From: Pontederia crassipes
Lineage: Eukaryota; Streptophyta; Magnoliopsida; Commelinales; Pontederiaceae
Assembly (NCBI GenBank): GCA_030549335.1
Contig: CM060197.1
Coordinates: 45,039,654 to 45,103,653 of the forward strand
DNA: 64,000 bases
Reading direction: 5' to 3'
In this document: positions 1-12,453 of the stretch, piece after piece
Layout: the number at the start of each line of letters is the position of its first letter
How positions within the stretch are numbered: position 1 is the first letter of the stretch
Notes under the pieces: model-generated
What the model was told of the DNA's origin: nothing
The model's database searches: none
The model's input: only the letters and a program-made list of their open reading frames with translations
Translations under genes and position numbers: made by a program

Positions 1-343
1 AGGAATAGATGAGAAGACTGCTGAAAAGTAATGTCTGAAATTTCATTGAGAATGGATAAGAACTCGTTCCCGAAACGAACCCCAAAATTTTCTTCTCTCT
101 CTTCTCTTTTTCTCTCTCTCGGTGGCTGCTCGTCCTGATGTATGGTTGTGCGCTGTGCCTTTTGCCCAATGCATCAGCATGCTTTTATAGCATCGTGAGA
201 TGACACAGTTTTGCACTTTGACTTCAATTCAGTCCTTCTTCCTCTCGTATTGTTTTTCATCATCAATATGGTTTTTCATTATTTTTCCTTTTCTTCGTTT
301 GCTACTCCTACTCGGACTCGCATAATAATAATCGAGCCCAACA
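1..343 (-). repeat. 3' LTR of the copia fossil (partial)
   Basis: Matches 4680-5003 almost throughout, including the block around 'CGGTGGCTGCTCGTCC' and the terminal GAGCCCAACA. The rest of the LTR lies left of base 1. Confidence 0.92.
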
Positions 344-3300
344 AACTCCCTTTTCTTATTTATGCGAAGGAATCCATCAAGCCCACATGCTCCCTGCAGA
401 ACTCGGTCTTCTCTCTAAGTAGAGACTTCGTCATCATATCTGACGTATTCTTGTCAGTATGGATCTTGCAAAGAAAGAATTTCTTTTTTTTCATCTCGTC
501 ACGAATCCAATGATATCGGACATCAATATGCTTGGACTTAGAGTGAAAACTAGAATGCTTACTTAGATGTACAGCACTCTGATTATCGCAGTGGATAATG
601 TACTTCTCCTGCGTCAAACCTAAGTTCCTCAGAAACTGTATCATCCACAGAATTTTCTTGCCTGCTTTAGTAGCTGCGATATATTCTGCTTCAGTCATTG
701 ATAGTGCAACACACTTCTGTAACTTGGATTACCATAAGACTGCTGCTCCTGCAAATGTCATCAAGTAACCAGAAGTTGACTTTCGACTATCAATGTCTCC
801 TGCCATGTCAAAGTCAGTAAATTCTTCCAACACTGGCTCAGCATTTTCGAAACATAAGCATATCTTAGACGTGCCTCGAAGATATCTGAGAATTCACTTG
901 ACTGCATCCCAATGCTCTCTACCAGGATTTGATAGAAATCGACTCACCACACCAACTGCATATGCCATGTCTGGCTTTGTGCAAATCATTGCATACATCA
1001 GACTGCCAACTGCAGATGTGTATGGGACGTTCTTCATTTTTTTCTTCTCGGTTGTGCTCCTCGGACACTGTCTAGAGCTCAACTTGAAGTGACCTGCAAG
1101 TGGCGATGTAACTTCCTTTGCGTTCTTCATGTTGAACCTCTCCAAAACTTTATCGATGTATATTTTTTGGGATAACCATAGCTTCCAACTGCTCTCGGTC
1201 ACGGGTGATCCTCATGCCGAGGATATTCTTTGCTGCGCCTAGGTTTTCATGGAAAAGCATTGACTCAGCTCCTGCTTTAACCTATCAATCTTACTTTTAT
1301 CTCGACCTACAATAAGCATGTCATCAACATATAACAACAGGATAATAAAATCATCATGTGAAAAATATTTCACGAAGACACAATGATCTGATCTGATCTT
1401 ATTATATCTTTGCTGTGTCATGAACAACTCTAACTTTTTGTACCACTAACAAGGTGGTTGTTTGAGTCCATATAAGTTTTTCTACAATTTACACACCAGG
1501 TTTTCTTTTCTTTTCTCTTGGAAACTCTCTGGTTGTTCCATGTAAATATCTTCTTCCAAGTCATCATGGAGAAAAGTGGTCTTGATGTCTAACTGTTGAA
1601 TTTTCAAGTTTTTGGTAGCAGCTAATCCAAGAATCACTCGAATTGATAACATTTTGACCACTGGTGAGAATATCTCATCAAAATCAATTCATTTCTTTTG
1701 ACTGAACCCCTTGTCAACTAATCTTACCTTATATCTTGGATGTGGATTATTCTCTTCACTCTTCAGTCGAAACACCCGCTTGTTCTTAAGTGCCCTCTTC
1801 CCTTTATGAAGCTTCACCAATTTGTAAGTGTTGTTCTCATGCAGATATTGCATTTCGTCCTGCATGGCTTTCATCCACTCATCCTTCTGCTCATGCAACA
1901 AGACTTCTTGATAACACACTGGTTCTCCCCTTTCAGTTAATAACATGTACTCTGTCAGGGAGTACCGCTTTGACTCTTGTCTTTGTCTGTTCGACCTTCT
2001 CAACTGAGGCTCTTGCACTGGTGCATTATGCTCGACATGTGGCTCATCATCACTATCTTCACTATCCGAAGGTATATCTGAATTATCTGAGCTGTTATCA
2101 CTGCTACTATCATCTTGATCAGCTTCTAGAACAATGTCATCTTCTATCGGTGCGTCAACTGAACTCGGTTCAGCTAGATAATCAGTGAAGGTAGTTGGCT
2201 CTTTGTCTTTTGACAGATCTTCAATTGTTTGATGTTCCATGAACACAATATCTCTGCTTTTGATAACCTTCCTATTAACAGGATCCCAAAGTTTGTAGCT
2301 AAATTCTTCACCTCCATATCCGAGGAAGATGCATTCTTTCGATTTGCCGTCAAGTTTTGACCGCTCATCACTGGGAATGTGAACAAAGGCTCTACAACCG
2401 AACACTCTGAGATGCTTATATGAAACATCCTTTCCTGACCAAACTTTCAGAGGTATGTCACCATCCAGAGGTACTGATGGTGAATGGTTGATCAGTTCAA
2501 TTGCAGTCATCATTGCTTCACCCCAAAATTTCTTCAGTAGCTTGGCATGTAGAAGCATACATCTAACATGTTCCTCAATTGTTCTGTTCATCCTCTCAGC
2601 AACACCATTTTGCTGAGGAGTCTTGGGAACCGTCTTTTCAAGCTTGATGCCATAGGTGTTGCAGTATTCTTCAAATGGTCCTCTGTATTCGTCGCCATTG
2701 TCTGCCCGAATACACTTGAGCTTCTTGCCAGTTTCTCTTTCGACTTTGGCATGAAACTTCTTGAACTCTGTCAACACCTGATTTTTGTGTGCTATAGGAA
2801 AAGCCTAGACTCTTCTAGAATAGTCATCAATAAATGAAACAAAATAAAGAGCACCACCTAGAATTTTATCCTTCATATAACAGACATCAGTATGCACCAA
2901 ATCAAGTACGTGCGAACTTCTAGATGAAGAAGTCCTATTAAATATAACTCTAGTCTGCTTACCAGTCAAGTAGTGAACACATAAGTCAAGTGAAGTTTCT
3001 TTCACACCTGGTAGCAGATTTCGTTGAGTTAATATCTGAAGTCATTTCTCACCTATGTGACCAAGCCGCTTGTGCCATAACTCAGAGGATGACATCTCTT
3101 GAGTCACGTTTATCTCCTCGGTGCAATATTGTGCTTCAGTCTTGTAGAGTGTACCATCTTTGTTTTCTTTCGCCAGTAGGAGTGAACCTCGCTTGAGTTT
3201 CCACATTCTCCCTTTGAAATTGCTCTCATAGTCGTCGTCGTCTAATTTTCCAACTGAAATTAGGTTGAGACGGATCTCTAGTACATGCCTCACATCTTTG

Positions 3301-4422
3301 AGCAGAATCTTGCCTCATGTGTTGGTCTTCAACTGAATGTCTCCAACACCAGCAATTTGGGACTCCGACTTGTTTCCCCATGTTTACTGACCCGAATGCT
3401 CCCTCTCTGTATGTTGAGAATATATCTCTGCGAGGGGTAACATGGAATGAAGCTGCAGTGTCTAAGATCCACACTGAATCTTGACTCACAACATTGACAC
3501 CATCTTCTTCCTCTTATTGAGTAAGAAAGTATACATCATCTGATGTAGTCACTACAACGTTGTTTCCACCACTGTCCTTCTTCTTTTTTTCAGCATCTTC
3601 AGATTCTTCATGTGACTGATCACGCTTTAATTTTCTGCACTCCTTCTTGAAGTGTCATGGCTTGCCACAATGATAACAGGTGACTTCTTTCTTAGACTTC
3701 GACTGGCCTCTTGACCTTGACCTTGATCTATCATGGTTGTGAGAGTTTCTCTGTTTATTTCTCCCACAATCTTCCACGATGAATGCCTCTGATTTGTTGT
3801 TGAGATTCTACTCTTGCCTTCTCGTTTCTTCATTGAACAAACTATCCCTGATAGTTTCTAAAGAGAGTTGTCCACTTGGAGCAGAGTTGTTCAGAGATAA
3901 CGAGCGTTTCCCAACTATCAGGTAATGAACTCAGCAGTAGTAGCGCTTGGATCTCATCTTCAAACACGATCTTTACTGAGGACGACTTATTAATCAATTC
4001 CTGAAAACTGTCAAGATATTCTGCAACAGAATGATCATCCTTGTACTTCAGGTTTGGACAAGTTTCTTCATCAGTAGCACCTTACTCTATGGCAATTTGC
4101 GCTCATACATTTCTTGCAATTTTTTTCACACTTCGTCGAGTTCATCAATATTTGCGATATGAAGAAACACCTTGTCGTCGATCCATTGTCAGATTTGTGC
4201 GACTGTCTTGGTCTTGATCCTCTTCCACTTTTTATCATCAATGTCATCGGGCTTTATAGCATCACCTTCGATTGAATCATAAAGGTCTCTACAATTTAAG
4301 TAATCCTTCATCCCAGGCTTCCAGATAGAATAATTTATTCCTGTGAGCATAGACATCCGATTGGGGGCATTATTGTCCTCCATTATAATGTACACTTTCT
4401 GACCAGGCTCTGATACCACTAT

Positions 4423-5003
4423 TGAGAAAAAGGCTGAACTGATAGTTGCGAAATTATCTTCTTTTTCCCTTTTAATGCGCACAATAATAATGGGATGATG
4501 ACAATAATATAGCAAAATTAAATCAGATCAAAGACACAGAAAATTAACGTGAAAACTCCTCAACGTGAAAGGAAAAAACTACCGGAGCAAGGAGATCTTC
4601 CACTATGAAATAATAATAGGCTACAAAGTATCTTCTCTAAACTACGCAGGGGATTACAATAATAATCTCAAGAATTAATCTTGAATACCATAGAATAAAT
4701 GTCTCTCGAGCTGAGAAGTAATACCTAAAATTTCGTTGAGAACGAATAAGAACTCGTTCCTAAAACGAACTCCGAAATTTTCTTCTTTTTTTCTCTCTTT
4801 CGGTGGCTGCTCGTCCTGATGTATGGCTGCGCGCTTTGCCTTTTGCCCAATGCATTAGCATGCTTTTATAGCATCCTGAGATGACACGATTTTGCACTTT
4901 CCTCTCGTATTGTTTTTCATCATCAATACGGTTTTTCATTATTTTTCTTTTTCTTCGTTTGTTACTCCTGCTCGGACTCGCATAATAATAACCGAGCCCA
5001 ACA
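4423..5003 (-). repeat. 5' LTR of the copia fossil
   Basis: Bounded by TG at 4423 and CA at 5002-5003. The left edge is fixed by the adjoining initiator-Met primer site and the right edge by loss of similarity to the other LTR. Length is about 581 bp, within the copia range. Confidence 0.88.
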
Positions 5004-5485
5004 ATAAGTTGCAAGAACTCTTATTTCAGTCCTATTTAACGATGCGGTTTCGGGGAGAGGCTGTCCAGACTACAGCCCATTTAATTAATAGAATTCCACT
5101 GATAACTTTGAATAATCTGTCACCTATTCACATCATATGGTTTTTGGTTGCCTGTTATCCAACAGTCCTACCTACAACTGATAAATTCAATGATTGAGCT
5201 CTTCCATCAGTTCTCCCGGGATACTCCTCCACTCAAAAGGGTTACAAAGTTGTGACCCTATCAGATAATAAGTTTCTTGTTCCCGGGGATGCTCGTTTTG
5301 TTGAAAACATTTTTCGACTGGCTTCAACTCAGACAGTTTATGTCACTCCTTCTAATTCAGTTTTGTTGTTTGACACAGAAGATGATCCTATTTTAGTTCA
5401 TTCCACATCTTCCCATGATAGTTCTCCATCAAGGGATCTGTTACTAATGTGGATTCTTCCTCCACTTATATGTCATCGTTAAATT
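5004..5485 (+). mobile_element. Older Ty1/copia fragment, opposite strand
   Basis: Short plus-strand frames resemble the distal integrase of copia polyproteins: an EA..A.HLINR.P..L...SP segment (about 5050-5145), then a GYS.TQKGYK segment followed by an F.EN.F motif (about 5218-5315). No LTR is seen. The fragment abuts the right end of the minus-strand copia element, so the younger element probably landed in or beside this older relic. Broken in several places. Confidence 0.75.
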
Positions 5486-5864
5486 TAGAAGCTATCATTT
5501 CTAGTGTTATTTGATGATTGTCATTGTGGTATCAAACAACTAAAATTATCTTATCTTTATATATTAAGATCTACTATCAAATTTTAATTAAACGGTTGAA
5601 CTGCACGTAAATTCTTTATGAGTTTATGCATGCATTTTTTTCTTATATTATAATAATGTAATATTTAATAAAATTTGGATACCAACAATGTTTGCCATGG
5701 GTATATATTACTGTTAGATTATTATTATAATATTTAATTCATAATTTTGAATACCAAGCGTTGCCATCCATATTACCAACGCCATCTCAGTCCGTCAGCG
5801 CCCACGGCGCCGCCCATTGATACATATAATAATATGAATACTATCATATTGTAATATTTTGATA
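5486..5864. other. AT-rich non-coding stretch
   Basis: No coding frame or known repeat terminus was recognised. A small GC-rich patch (about 5760-5820) interrupts the AT-rich sequence. Confidence 0.5.
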
Positions 5865-7164
5865 TCTTTTATATATAAAAGTAAAGGTAAAAACATCAAG
5901 TAGGAGAGTCTGACAAATGGCGTAGTGAAACAATGACACATAGTATTATTATAAGAAAATTTTATCTCCAAAATTGGATTAAAATCAAAGTCTACAAAGT
6001 AATTAGTTTCATTAGAAATTTAATTAATTTTATCCCACAAATTTTGATTTTAACTTTTAGTTAATTTTATCTTTAAAATTGGATCTGAGAGAGAGTATAT
6101 AAAATTTGATTAGCAAGTTAATTAATTTTATTTTACAAAATTTGATTTTAGCTCTTAATTGATTTTACCGAGCACACCTTGATTAGAAATTAATTTGTGC
6201 CTGGAGATCTAAGTAATTGATAGACTGGTTTTATTTTTTGAATTTTTTGATAATTAATCCTGCCATACTATAATTAATGCATGTATATATATTATATATT
6301 AATATTATATTAGAGATATATCCATATATGTAATATATGGATAAATAATTCTTTGAAGTTTACTCAAACTAAGAGTCCTAATCTATTTACAATTGTAATC
6401 ATCATCCTAATGCATATTAGACGTGTCATCTAATAAAATTGATATTCAAATTAAAATCAACGTATGATTTAAGTTGTATATAAATCCATATATATTAAAA
6501 TTAATTCTAGTTAGTATATTAAAACCAACGTGCTTGTTTTATCCTAATATTTAGTAATAACAATATTTAACATTTAGTTCCATCAAACGCTGGTGTCAGG
6601 CATGTATCAACGTTTCATTAAAATATAGCATTATTATTCTATTTGTTATGTCATATGTGAATAAAATTAAATTAAAATCTGAATTCTAAGTAAAAATAGG
6701 AGTCCTATATAAATAAAGATATATTAGGATTTTTATTTGAAGAAAATTAAATTCAATATGAGTATAATTAAGATAAATAACTATTTTCCTTTAAATAACG
6801 TACTATGTTTTTGTTTTTTTTTAAATAGTTTGAACAAGCCATGTGTAAGCATTTAGCCAAAATTATAATGTATTAATTTTATCTGTTTCTAACCATTGAA
6901 ATAAAGAGTGAAATTTAAGTAAATGTGGAATCATATAAAAAACTAAATTCAATTTGAGTTTAAATTAGTATAATTTTTTCCTTTCTAAAAAATAATTCAT
7001 TATTTTGGATTTATTTGCAGTGAATAATTCATTATTTTTTTAGTAGTTTGACTCATTTAACACTTTTGGATGTTAACAAAATTATTTCAATAATTTTTAG
7101 ACTTGTAATATTAGAATTATATGGTGATTATTTTTTATGATATCCGTGCATCGCACGGAACTAG
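5865..7164 (+). mobile_element. Non-autonomous Helitron (copy A)
   Basis: Begins with TC after an A (5864) and ends with CTAG before a T (7165), the expected A^T insertion site. The 3' end has the Helitron hairpin CCGTGC-ATC-GCACGG (7144-7158) just upstream of CTAG. The first 80 bases (TATATATAAAAG, then GGTAAAAACAT, a GACAAATGGC box, then ATGACACAT) match the left ends of copies B, C and D. There is no Rep/helicase coding, so movement would need an enzyme supplied from elsewhere. The interior aligns with copy B (17117-19105, reversed). Confidence 0.85.
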
Positions 7165-8254
7165 TTTAACTAATAATATCGATGCGCATCGGTACTGTGT
7201 TATTCTGACATGTCGAATGAGATGTTCATCCACGTGATTCTCGTTGTAATGCGAATGGAAAGAGTGCAGAGTGTTGGACCCGAGCCGCTGTCACGTGATC
7301 CTTTGATTTGAAGTTTGACCTTTGAACCCTGTAACATCCTAAATAATAATAATAAAAAAAGCAACACAGTGCCCTAATCTTTTCCCCCACCTACCAGCCG
7401 GAAGTCACCCTCTCAAGCTACAGTGCCTCTCACCCAAAGCACCTCACTCTCTTCTCCCTCACAGTTCTCACACGGCCAGCAATAGGGAAGAGGTCATCCA
7501 TAGCTACAGTAAGCTCCCACTTAAACCCTCTCTTTAGCTAGCTCACACTCTCCGTCTCTCATTTGTCTTGTCACCTACGAATGTGAACAGCACCATTCAG
7601 GAGAGAGAAAGGACTGGAAAGATGAGGACAAGAAAGTAGTTAGGAGTTTAAGTTTAGCTAATTAATGTATATTTGAGGGGATTCAAACTTCTTTAATCTT
7701 TCTCTGATGATGGTTGCATGTGTGGATTATGGCATAAAGAATAAATTCTTTTATTCTTAGAGTGAAATTTTGGGAAATGTGCATTTTATAAGTAATGCTC
7801 TTTATATTATTGTTTCATTGCTAATCATGCTTAGAATGATATGTATTTTATAGCTTCCTGCTCTATTGCTTATCTTGCTTAATGTTCTATTGTCAATCAT
7901 GTATGGATGTATAATGCCTATTGTAGTTTATTAGCTCATTATGAAATCTTGTAAAGCTCATGTATATTTATAAGTGTGATTAGTGTGTTGAAAGTCTTTA
8001 TGTGAAAATCCCATGTGGTTCATGATTAGAATGTTAAGAATGTTAAGAAATGTCTCATATGATGTTTGGAAGCAAGTATGTGTTCAATATGTCAATGTAT
8101 GCATGATTAGGAAGAAAAAGATGTAGAAATCGAGTTTCTGTCGGCCCAGAACAGGCGACCGATAGCGTATCGGTCGACCGTTCTGGAGATCATTTGTAGT
8201 CTCACACTCTGTCCAATGGTCGACCGATTCTATAATGGTCGTCCGTTTTGAAAG

Positions 8255-8565
8255 AGTCGAACATTCTGTGATTAGCGGACGACCAAACACTCTATTTCGA
8301 TCGTCCGATAGTAATGTAAAGGTCGACCGATTTATGAACGGTCGCCCGATATAGGGAGTCGGAACATTCTGTGATTAGCGGACGATTCGAAACCCATTTC
8401 GGACGTTCGAAAAGACCAGTAGCGATCGATCGTTATTTCAACGGTCGTCCATTTTAGAAGAGTGTCACATTCTGTGATTAGCGAACGAACCGAAGCCTGA
8501 TGTCAGTCGTCCAAAAGGATCATAACGGTCGACTGATAATTCGACCGGTCGATCGATACCCTTCC
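8255..8565 (+). repeat. ~100-bp tandem repeat with palindromic GTCGAC/CGATCG motifs
   Basis: Three degenerate units each open with ACATTCTGTGATTAGCG (about 8261, 8364 and 8468) and carry several GGTCGACCGAT or CGATCGATCG-type palindromes. The array lies inside the solo LTR. Confidence 0.8.
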
Positions 8566-8767
8566 AATGGTCGATCGTTATCCAAAACAGTTGCTCGTTC
8601 TGAAAGCTGATTGGCTATGATTGAATGTCCACACATAGTATGATTTGACGTATGTATGACATTAAATAGGATTAAAATATGCAACATGTATTGAATGATT
8701 ATATGTATTGATGAAAGTAAGTAAAAGACGGATTGGCGTGAATGTGTCTTATTATAATCGAAGAGGG

Positions 8768-8960
8768 GAAATGGGTTCCGCCCCCAAGTGGCAGCATTTC
8801 CCGGGGAAACGAGTTCCACCTCTAGTGTGGTGTTTCCATAAGTTAATGCGAGTTCCACTCCTAGTGTGGCGTCTTTATTGGGTCTCCGCGAAATCAGGAG
8901 GCGAGTTCCACCCCAAGCGTGGCGTCTCTATTGGCCTCCCGCGAACCCAACATGTTGGCC
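8768..8960 (+). repeat. ~40-55-bp tandem repeat (CGAGTTCCAC...GTGTGGCGT unit)
   Basis: Four imperfect units at about 8773, 8809, 8849 and 8902, each with GAGTTCCAC followed by GTGTGG(C/T)GT. Like the preceding array it is internal to the solo LTR, which explains part of the LTR's unusual length. Confidence 0.75.
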
Positions 8961-10057
8961 TAGCTAGCATTCTCCCACGAACTCAACATGGTCTTTCCAA
9001 TCAACAAGATAAGAAAGTATTTAAGTAAAGATGAAAGATGAAAAGATGAATGATGAATGACTTGGGACATAAAGTAAAGATGTTAAAGAAGTATGATGAA
9101 GTATACACCTATGAGGATGCAAATGAATGTCCACTTATTACATCATATCATGACATGATAAAAGATGATAAAGTAAAGTAAGATAAGATCAAGATACGCA
9201 TTAGCATAATGATAAGTTATGATATGCTTGATTTAAATATTATGATGTTACATGTTATCTTATCTTGTCATGATGATATGCTCACATGCCATGTAGTATG
9301 CATATGTAGTTCATAGCATGCATATGATTTATGTTCCATGAAGATGATATGCATATGCGACATGTAGATATTATGTTATAAGGTCATAGCATGCATGGGC
9401 CTCAACATACTCTAACGGGAGAAATCTCCTGCACCCCATAGATCCGTGCAGGTATGGATGATGTTTAGGTTCGGCGGTGATGTCCTCTTGACGAAGACAT
9501 TGCACATGGGTGAGTCGGGCTACTGCCCAAGTTATCTTACTTATATTATGTCATATTGATGAACTCTTGTAAGAGTCATTTATGTATGGTTTATGGGCCT
9601 TATGGAGTCATGTGGGCTAGTATGTTATCTTGGGTTTGATTTATTTATCCATGAAGTCTTTCACTGTTTTATGATGTCATTGTTGTAAGTTTATTATATT
9701 ATGTTTCCGCTGCAAAGTTTTATGAAATTAGGTCAAAGTCAAGGTCGTGTAATGCCATCCAGGGTTCGGCAAAAGTTAAAAATTAAGGCCAAATTTTGGA
9801 GGCGTTACAAACCCTGTTTCTGTTACTGCTGCTGCTAATGAAGACGTCGCCGCGTCAACAAAAGTTCCTGCTGCTTCCCGTCCCTGGAGGAGCTGACATT
9901 GAGAGAGATGGAAGAATGGCTGGAGAACTTAGTTTCAGATGTAACTTGTTTTTTAAATGTTTGTATGGAAACTTATGAACTTTTAAATTGATTGTAAATG
10001 TAGCATATAATTATATTTTATTGTGAAAATGTTAAATATTAATTTAACAATCATTAT

Positions 10058-10785
10058 GGCTGTATTTGGTAGCAGAACTCTTGCTCAAGTTCTGGCAAAC
10101 ACAGTGTTTGACGGGAACATTAAATGTTCTCGTCACGTGACGTCCGGTCAGAATTTTTTATTTTTATAAAAGTTCTGGCAAAAAGTTCTTGACGTTTCTT
10201 TTTTTTACTTTTTATGTCATGTCAGCCGCAACTTTTGATTTTTTTCTTTCATTTTTTTAATTATTTTATAATGTATGTATATATAAATTAGTATATATTA
10301 ATACATTATTAATCATCTTACAGAATAAATTATTAAATGTAATTAATTAAAAATTATGAAATATTTAGTTCTTATAATTAATAAATACTTTATTAATCAA
10401 ACTTTTCAATTATTTTTTAAAAAATTACATTATATTTGGACCGTAAGATGTACGTAAATTATTATATTTAGATATTTAGATTTACATAAATTATAATATT
10501 AATAATATTTAAAATATTTAATGAAATAATAATATAATAATTTATGTAAATTATAATATTAATAATATATTCTTATTTACTATCATTTTATATCTCATAA
10601 AATAATAAAATATATTCTTAATTCTTACTTTTTAACCAAACACCTACTAAAACTTATCTATCAAATCAACTTTTTAAATCCTTATCCTTACAATTTTTAT
10701 CCAAACATGAACCTAAATTTTTTAATCAAATCGATTAGTTCTCGAGAACTTACGAGAACTTAAAATTTCCAATCCAAACACAGCC
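10058..10785. mobile_element. MITE with GGCTGTRTTTGG termini
   Basis: Terminal inverted repeats GGCTGTATTTGG (10058-10069) and the complement of CCAAACACAGCC (10774-10785) differ at one of 12 bases. It is flanked by TAT on both sides (10055-10057 and 10786-10788). The AT-rich 728-bp interior has no coding. Subterminal 'GTTCTCG'/'AGTTCTGGCA' motifs recur on both sides. A 3-bp AT-only duplication could fit a PIF/Harbinger-like origin, but this target sequence is not the usual TWA, so the superfamily is left open. Confidence 0.75.
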
Positions 10786-11889
10786 TATAAGTGAGTAACA
10801 TATCAAGAATTATTTAAAATTAAAAAAAATATTTTATGCAACTTTATGGTTATATAAAGTCAATCAAAGTTGCATTAAAATGCAAGAACAAAAAAGCTTT
10901 AATATGCCTATCGAGATATGGAGGATTTGATACCTCGTTCTCGGACTTCTTTAAAAAAGAATTTTGGTTTTTTATTTTAGTAATCCATATGAAAGTAAAC
11001 GAGGAAAGGGGTTAAAAACTCTATTTAATAATCTTATTTATATGAAGCAAAATAAAAAAAATACTAAATTGCAATTTAACATTCGATATTTTTATACAAT
11101 TTATCTTTTTCTATTTTATGTCATTTAGTTTATAGATATACATATGTTAGTACATTGCTTTGACATGTTTTTCCTTTTATATTCCTCATAACATTTTTCT
11201 TTATTTAATCCAACCAATCCCCATTTAAGTATTAAACTTAATGGTTTATATTTAATAACATTCCATTTTTAATTATACATAAATTAATATCTTATACATT
11301 AAGCTTATCATAAATATTATATATTTATTTCACAAATTCCAAAAATGTTCATTTATTTGTTGGTATACACGGGCATATAAAAAAATCAGTTATAATATAT
11401 TTTGTTTTATTAGAAAATTTTGAATATAATAATGACTTACATTATATTATTCTTATATTACTAAATGTTGTTTATACTTACCATGAAATCAAATATTATA
11501 TTATCATTATTAATTTTAGGATATTTTTAAGTATCTAATTTTAATTTATGCTTAGAATACAAATCTAATTTAATGTATATAATACATATTATGATTAGTG
11601 TTCCACCCCATATTTATTAGATATAATATATATGGATTAGGATTCGATTAGAATTATTAAGTTAAATATTTTTTAGATCAACTAATCACAAGTTAATTAT
11701 GAACATTAATTATAAGTTACGATGTAGTAAAATATTATTATATTAGTGTTAATATTAGGATATATTTACATATCTATTATTATATATTTTGATCTCTTCA
11801 ATGTAATTCCATATTATATAAGGGTTATAACTACGTATCTACGTGTATTTATATAATACACATGCATATAATAATTTTGTATTATAATC

Positions 11890-12125
11890 AAATAGTATAT
11901 ACCTATACATTAGTATTGGATTATATTTATAGTTAAAATTTGAACATATTAGGATTAGATATATTGTGATTGTGATTAGGATTAAGATTAGTTTCATGTA
12001 ATCTGATAGCGTATAATGTACTTATACATTAGTATTAGGATTGTATTTAGAGTTAGAATTTGAAGGTATTAGGATAAGTTATAATGTGATTAGGACTAAG
12101 GTTAGTTTCATGTAATCTGATAGTG
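11890..12125 (+). repeat. Tandem duplication, ~115-bp unit
   Basis: Two adjacent units (about 11890-12008 and 12009-12125) share TATACATTAGTATT, AGTTA(A/G)AATTTGAA and GTTTCATGTAATCTGATAG in the same order and spacing, with scattered substitutions. Confidence 0.85.
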
Positions 12126-12365
12126 TATATTTTATAGGATTAGTATTTTATGTATGTGATTTTATACTGATATTAAATTAAATATTATGATCCATATCTT
12201 ATTTAATATTATGTTGACAATGTTGTATATATTACCATTAGGATTCAATTTGAAATATAGTAGGATTGTTATATAAAATGTATATCTACTAAATAGGAGT
12301 AGTGGAGGAGAGTCCTAGTATAGTTGTTATAAAAATATTATTATTACGTAACATCTTAGTAACAA

Positions 12366-12453
<88 letters not shown>
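12366..12453. repeat. (AAT)n microsatellite
   Basis: About 29 perfect trinucleotide units. Confidence 0.97.

Larger units (their letters stand above)
1..5003 (-). mobile_element. Ty1/copia LTR retrotransposon fossil (Tnt1-like size), left LTR cut by window edge
   Basis: Decayed copia element read on the minus strand. Parts from right to left are an LTR (4423-5003), an initiator-Met tRNA primer site TGGTATCAGAGC (complement of 4407-4418), gag with a CCHC-type zinc knuckle (about 3600-4400), an aspartic protease region (about 3230-3550), GAG-pre-integrase (about 3040-3290), integrase (about 2170-3000), reverse transcriptase (about 1240-1940), RNase H (about 360-1200), a purine-rich tract (about 344-357) and the second LTR (1-343, continuing outside). 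The order PR-INT-RT-RH is diagnostic of copia. Coding is broken at roughly ten places, so it cannot be active. The two LTRs differ by roughly a tenth over the compared part by eye, implying an insertion of several million years. The left target duplication lies outside the window. Confidence 0.93.
7330..9809 (+). mobile_element. Solo LTR of a Ty3/gypsy element, 2.48 kb
   Basis: Runs from TGTAACATCC to GGCGTTACA and is flanked by perfect 5-bp target duplications AACCC (7325-7329 and 9810-9814). There is no internal retrotransposon coding and no second LTR, so this is the scar of recombination between the two LTRs of one insertion. End sequences and general layout (CT-rich block after the start, palindromic GGTCGACCGAT motifs in the middle, end in GGCGTTACA) match the LTRs of the gypsy element at 19538-27558 read in reverse, so it belongs to the same broad lineage but a different family. 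Confidence 0.88.

Noticed and set aside
9833-9978. Open stretch directly after the solo LTR reading SLEELTLREMEEWLENLVSD
   Set aside because: Amphipathic-looking and possibly an exon scrap, but a stop lies immediately upstream, the other two frames are also open, and no family was recognised; the sequence before the LTR does not continue it.
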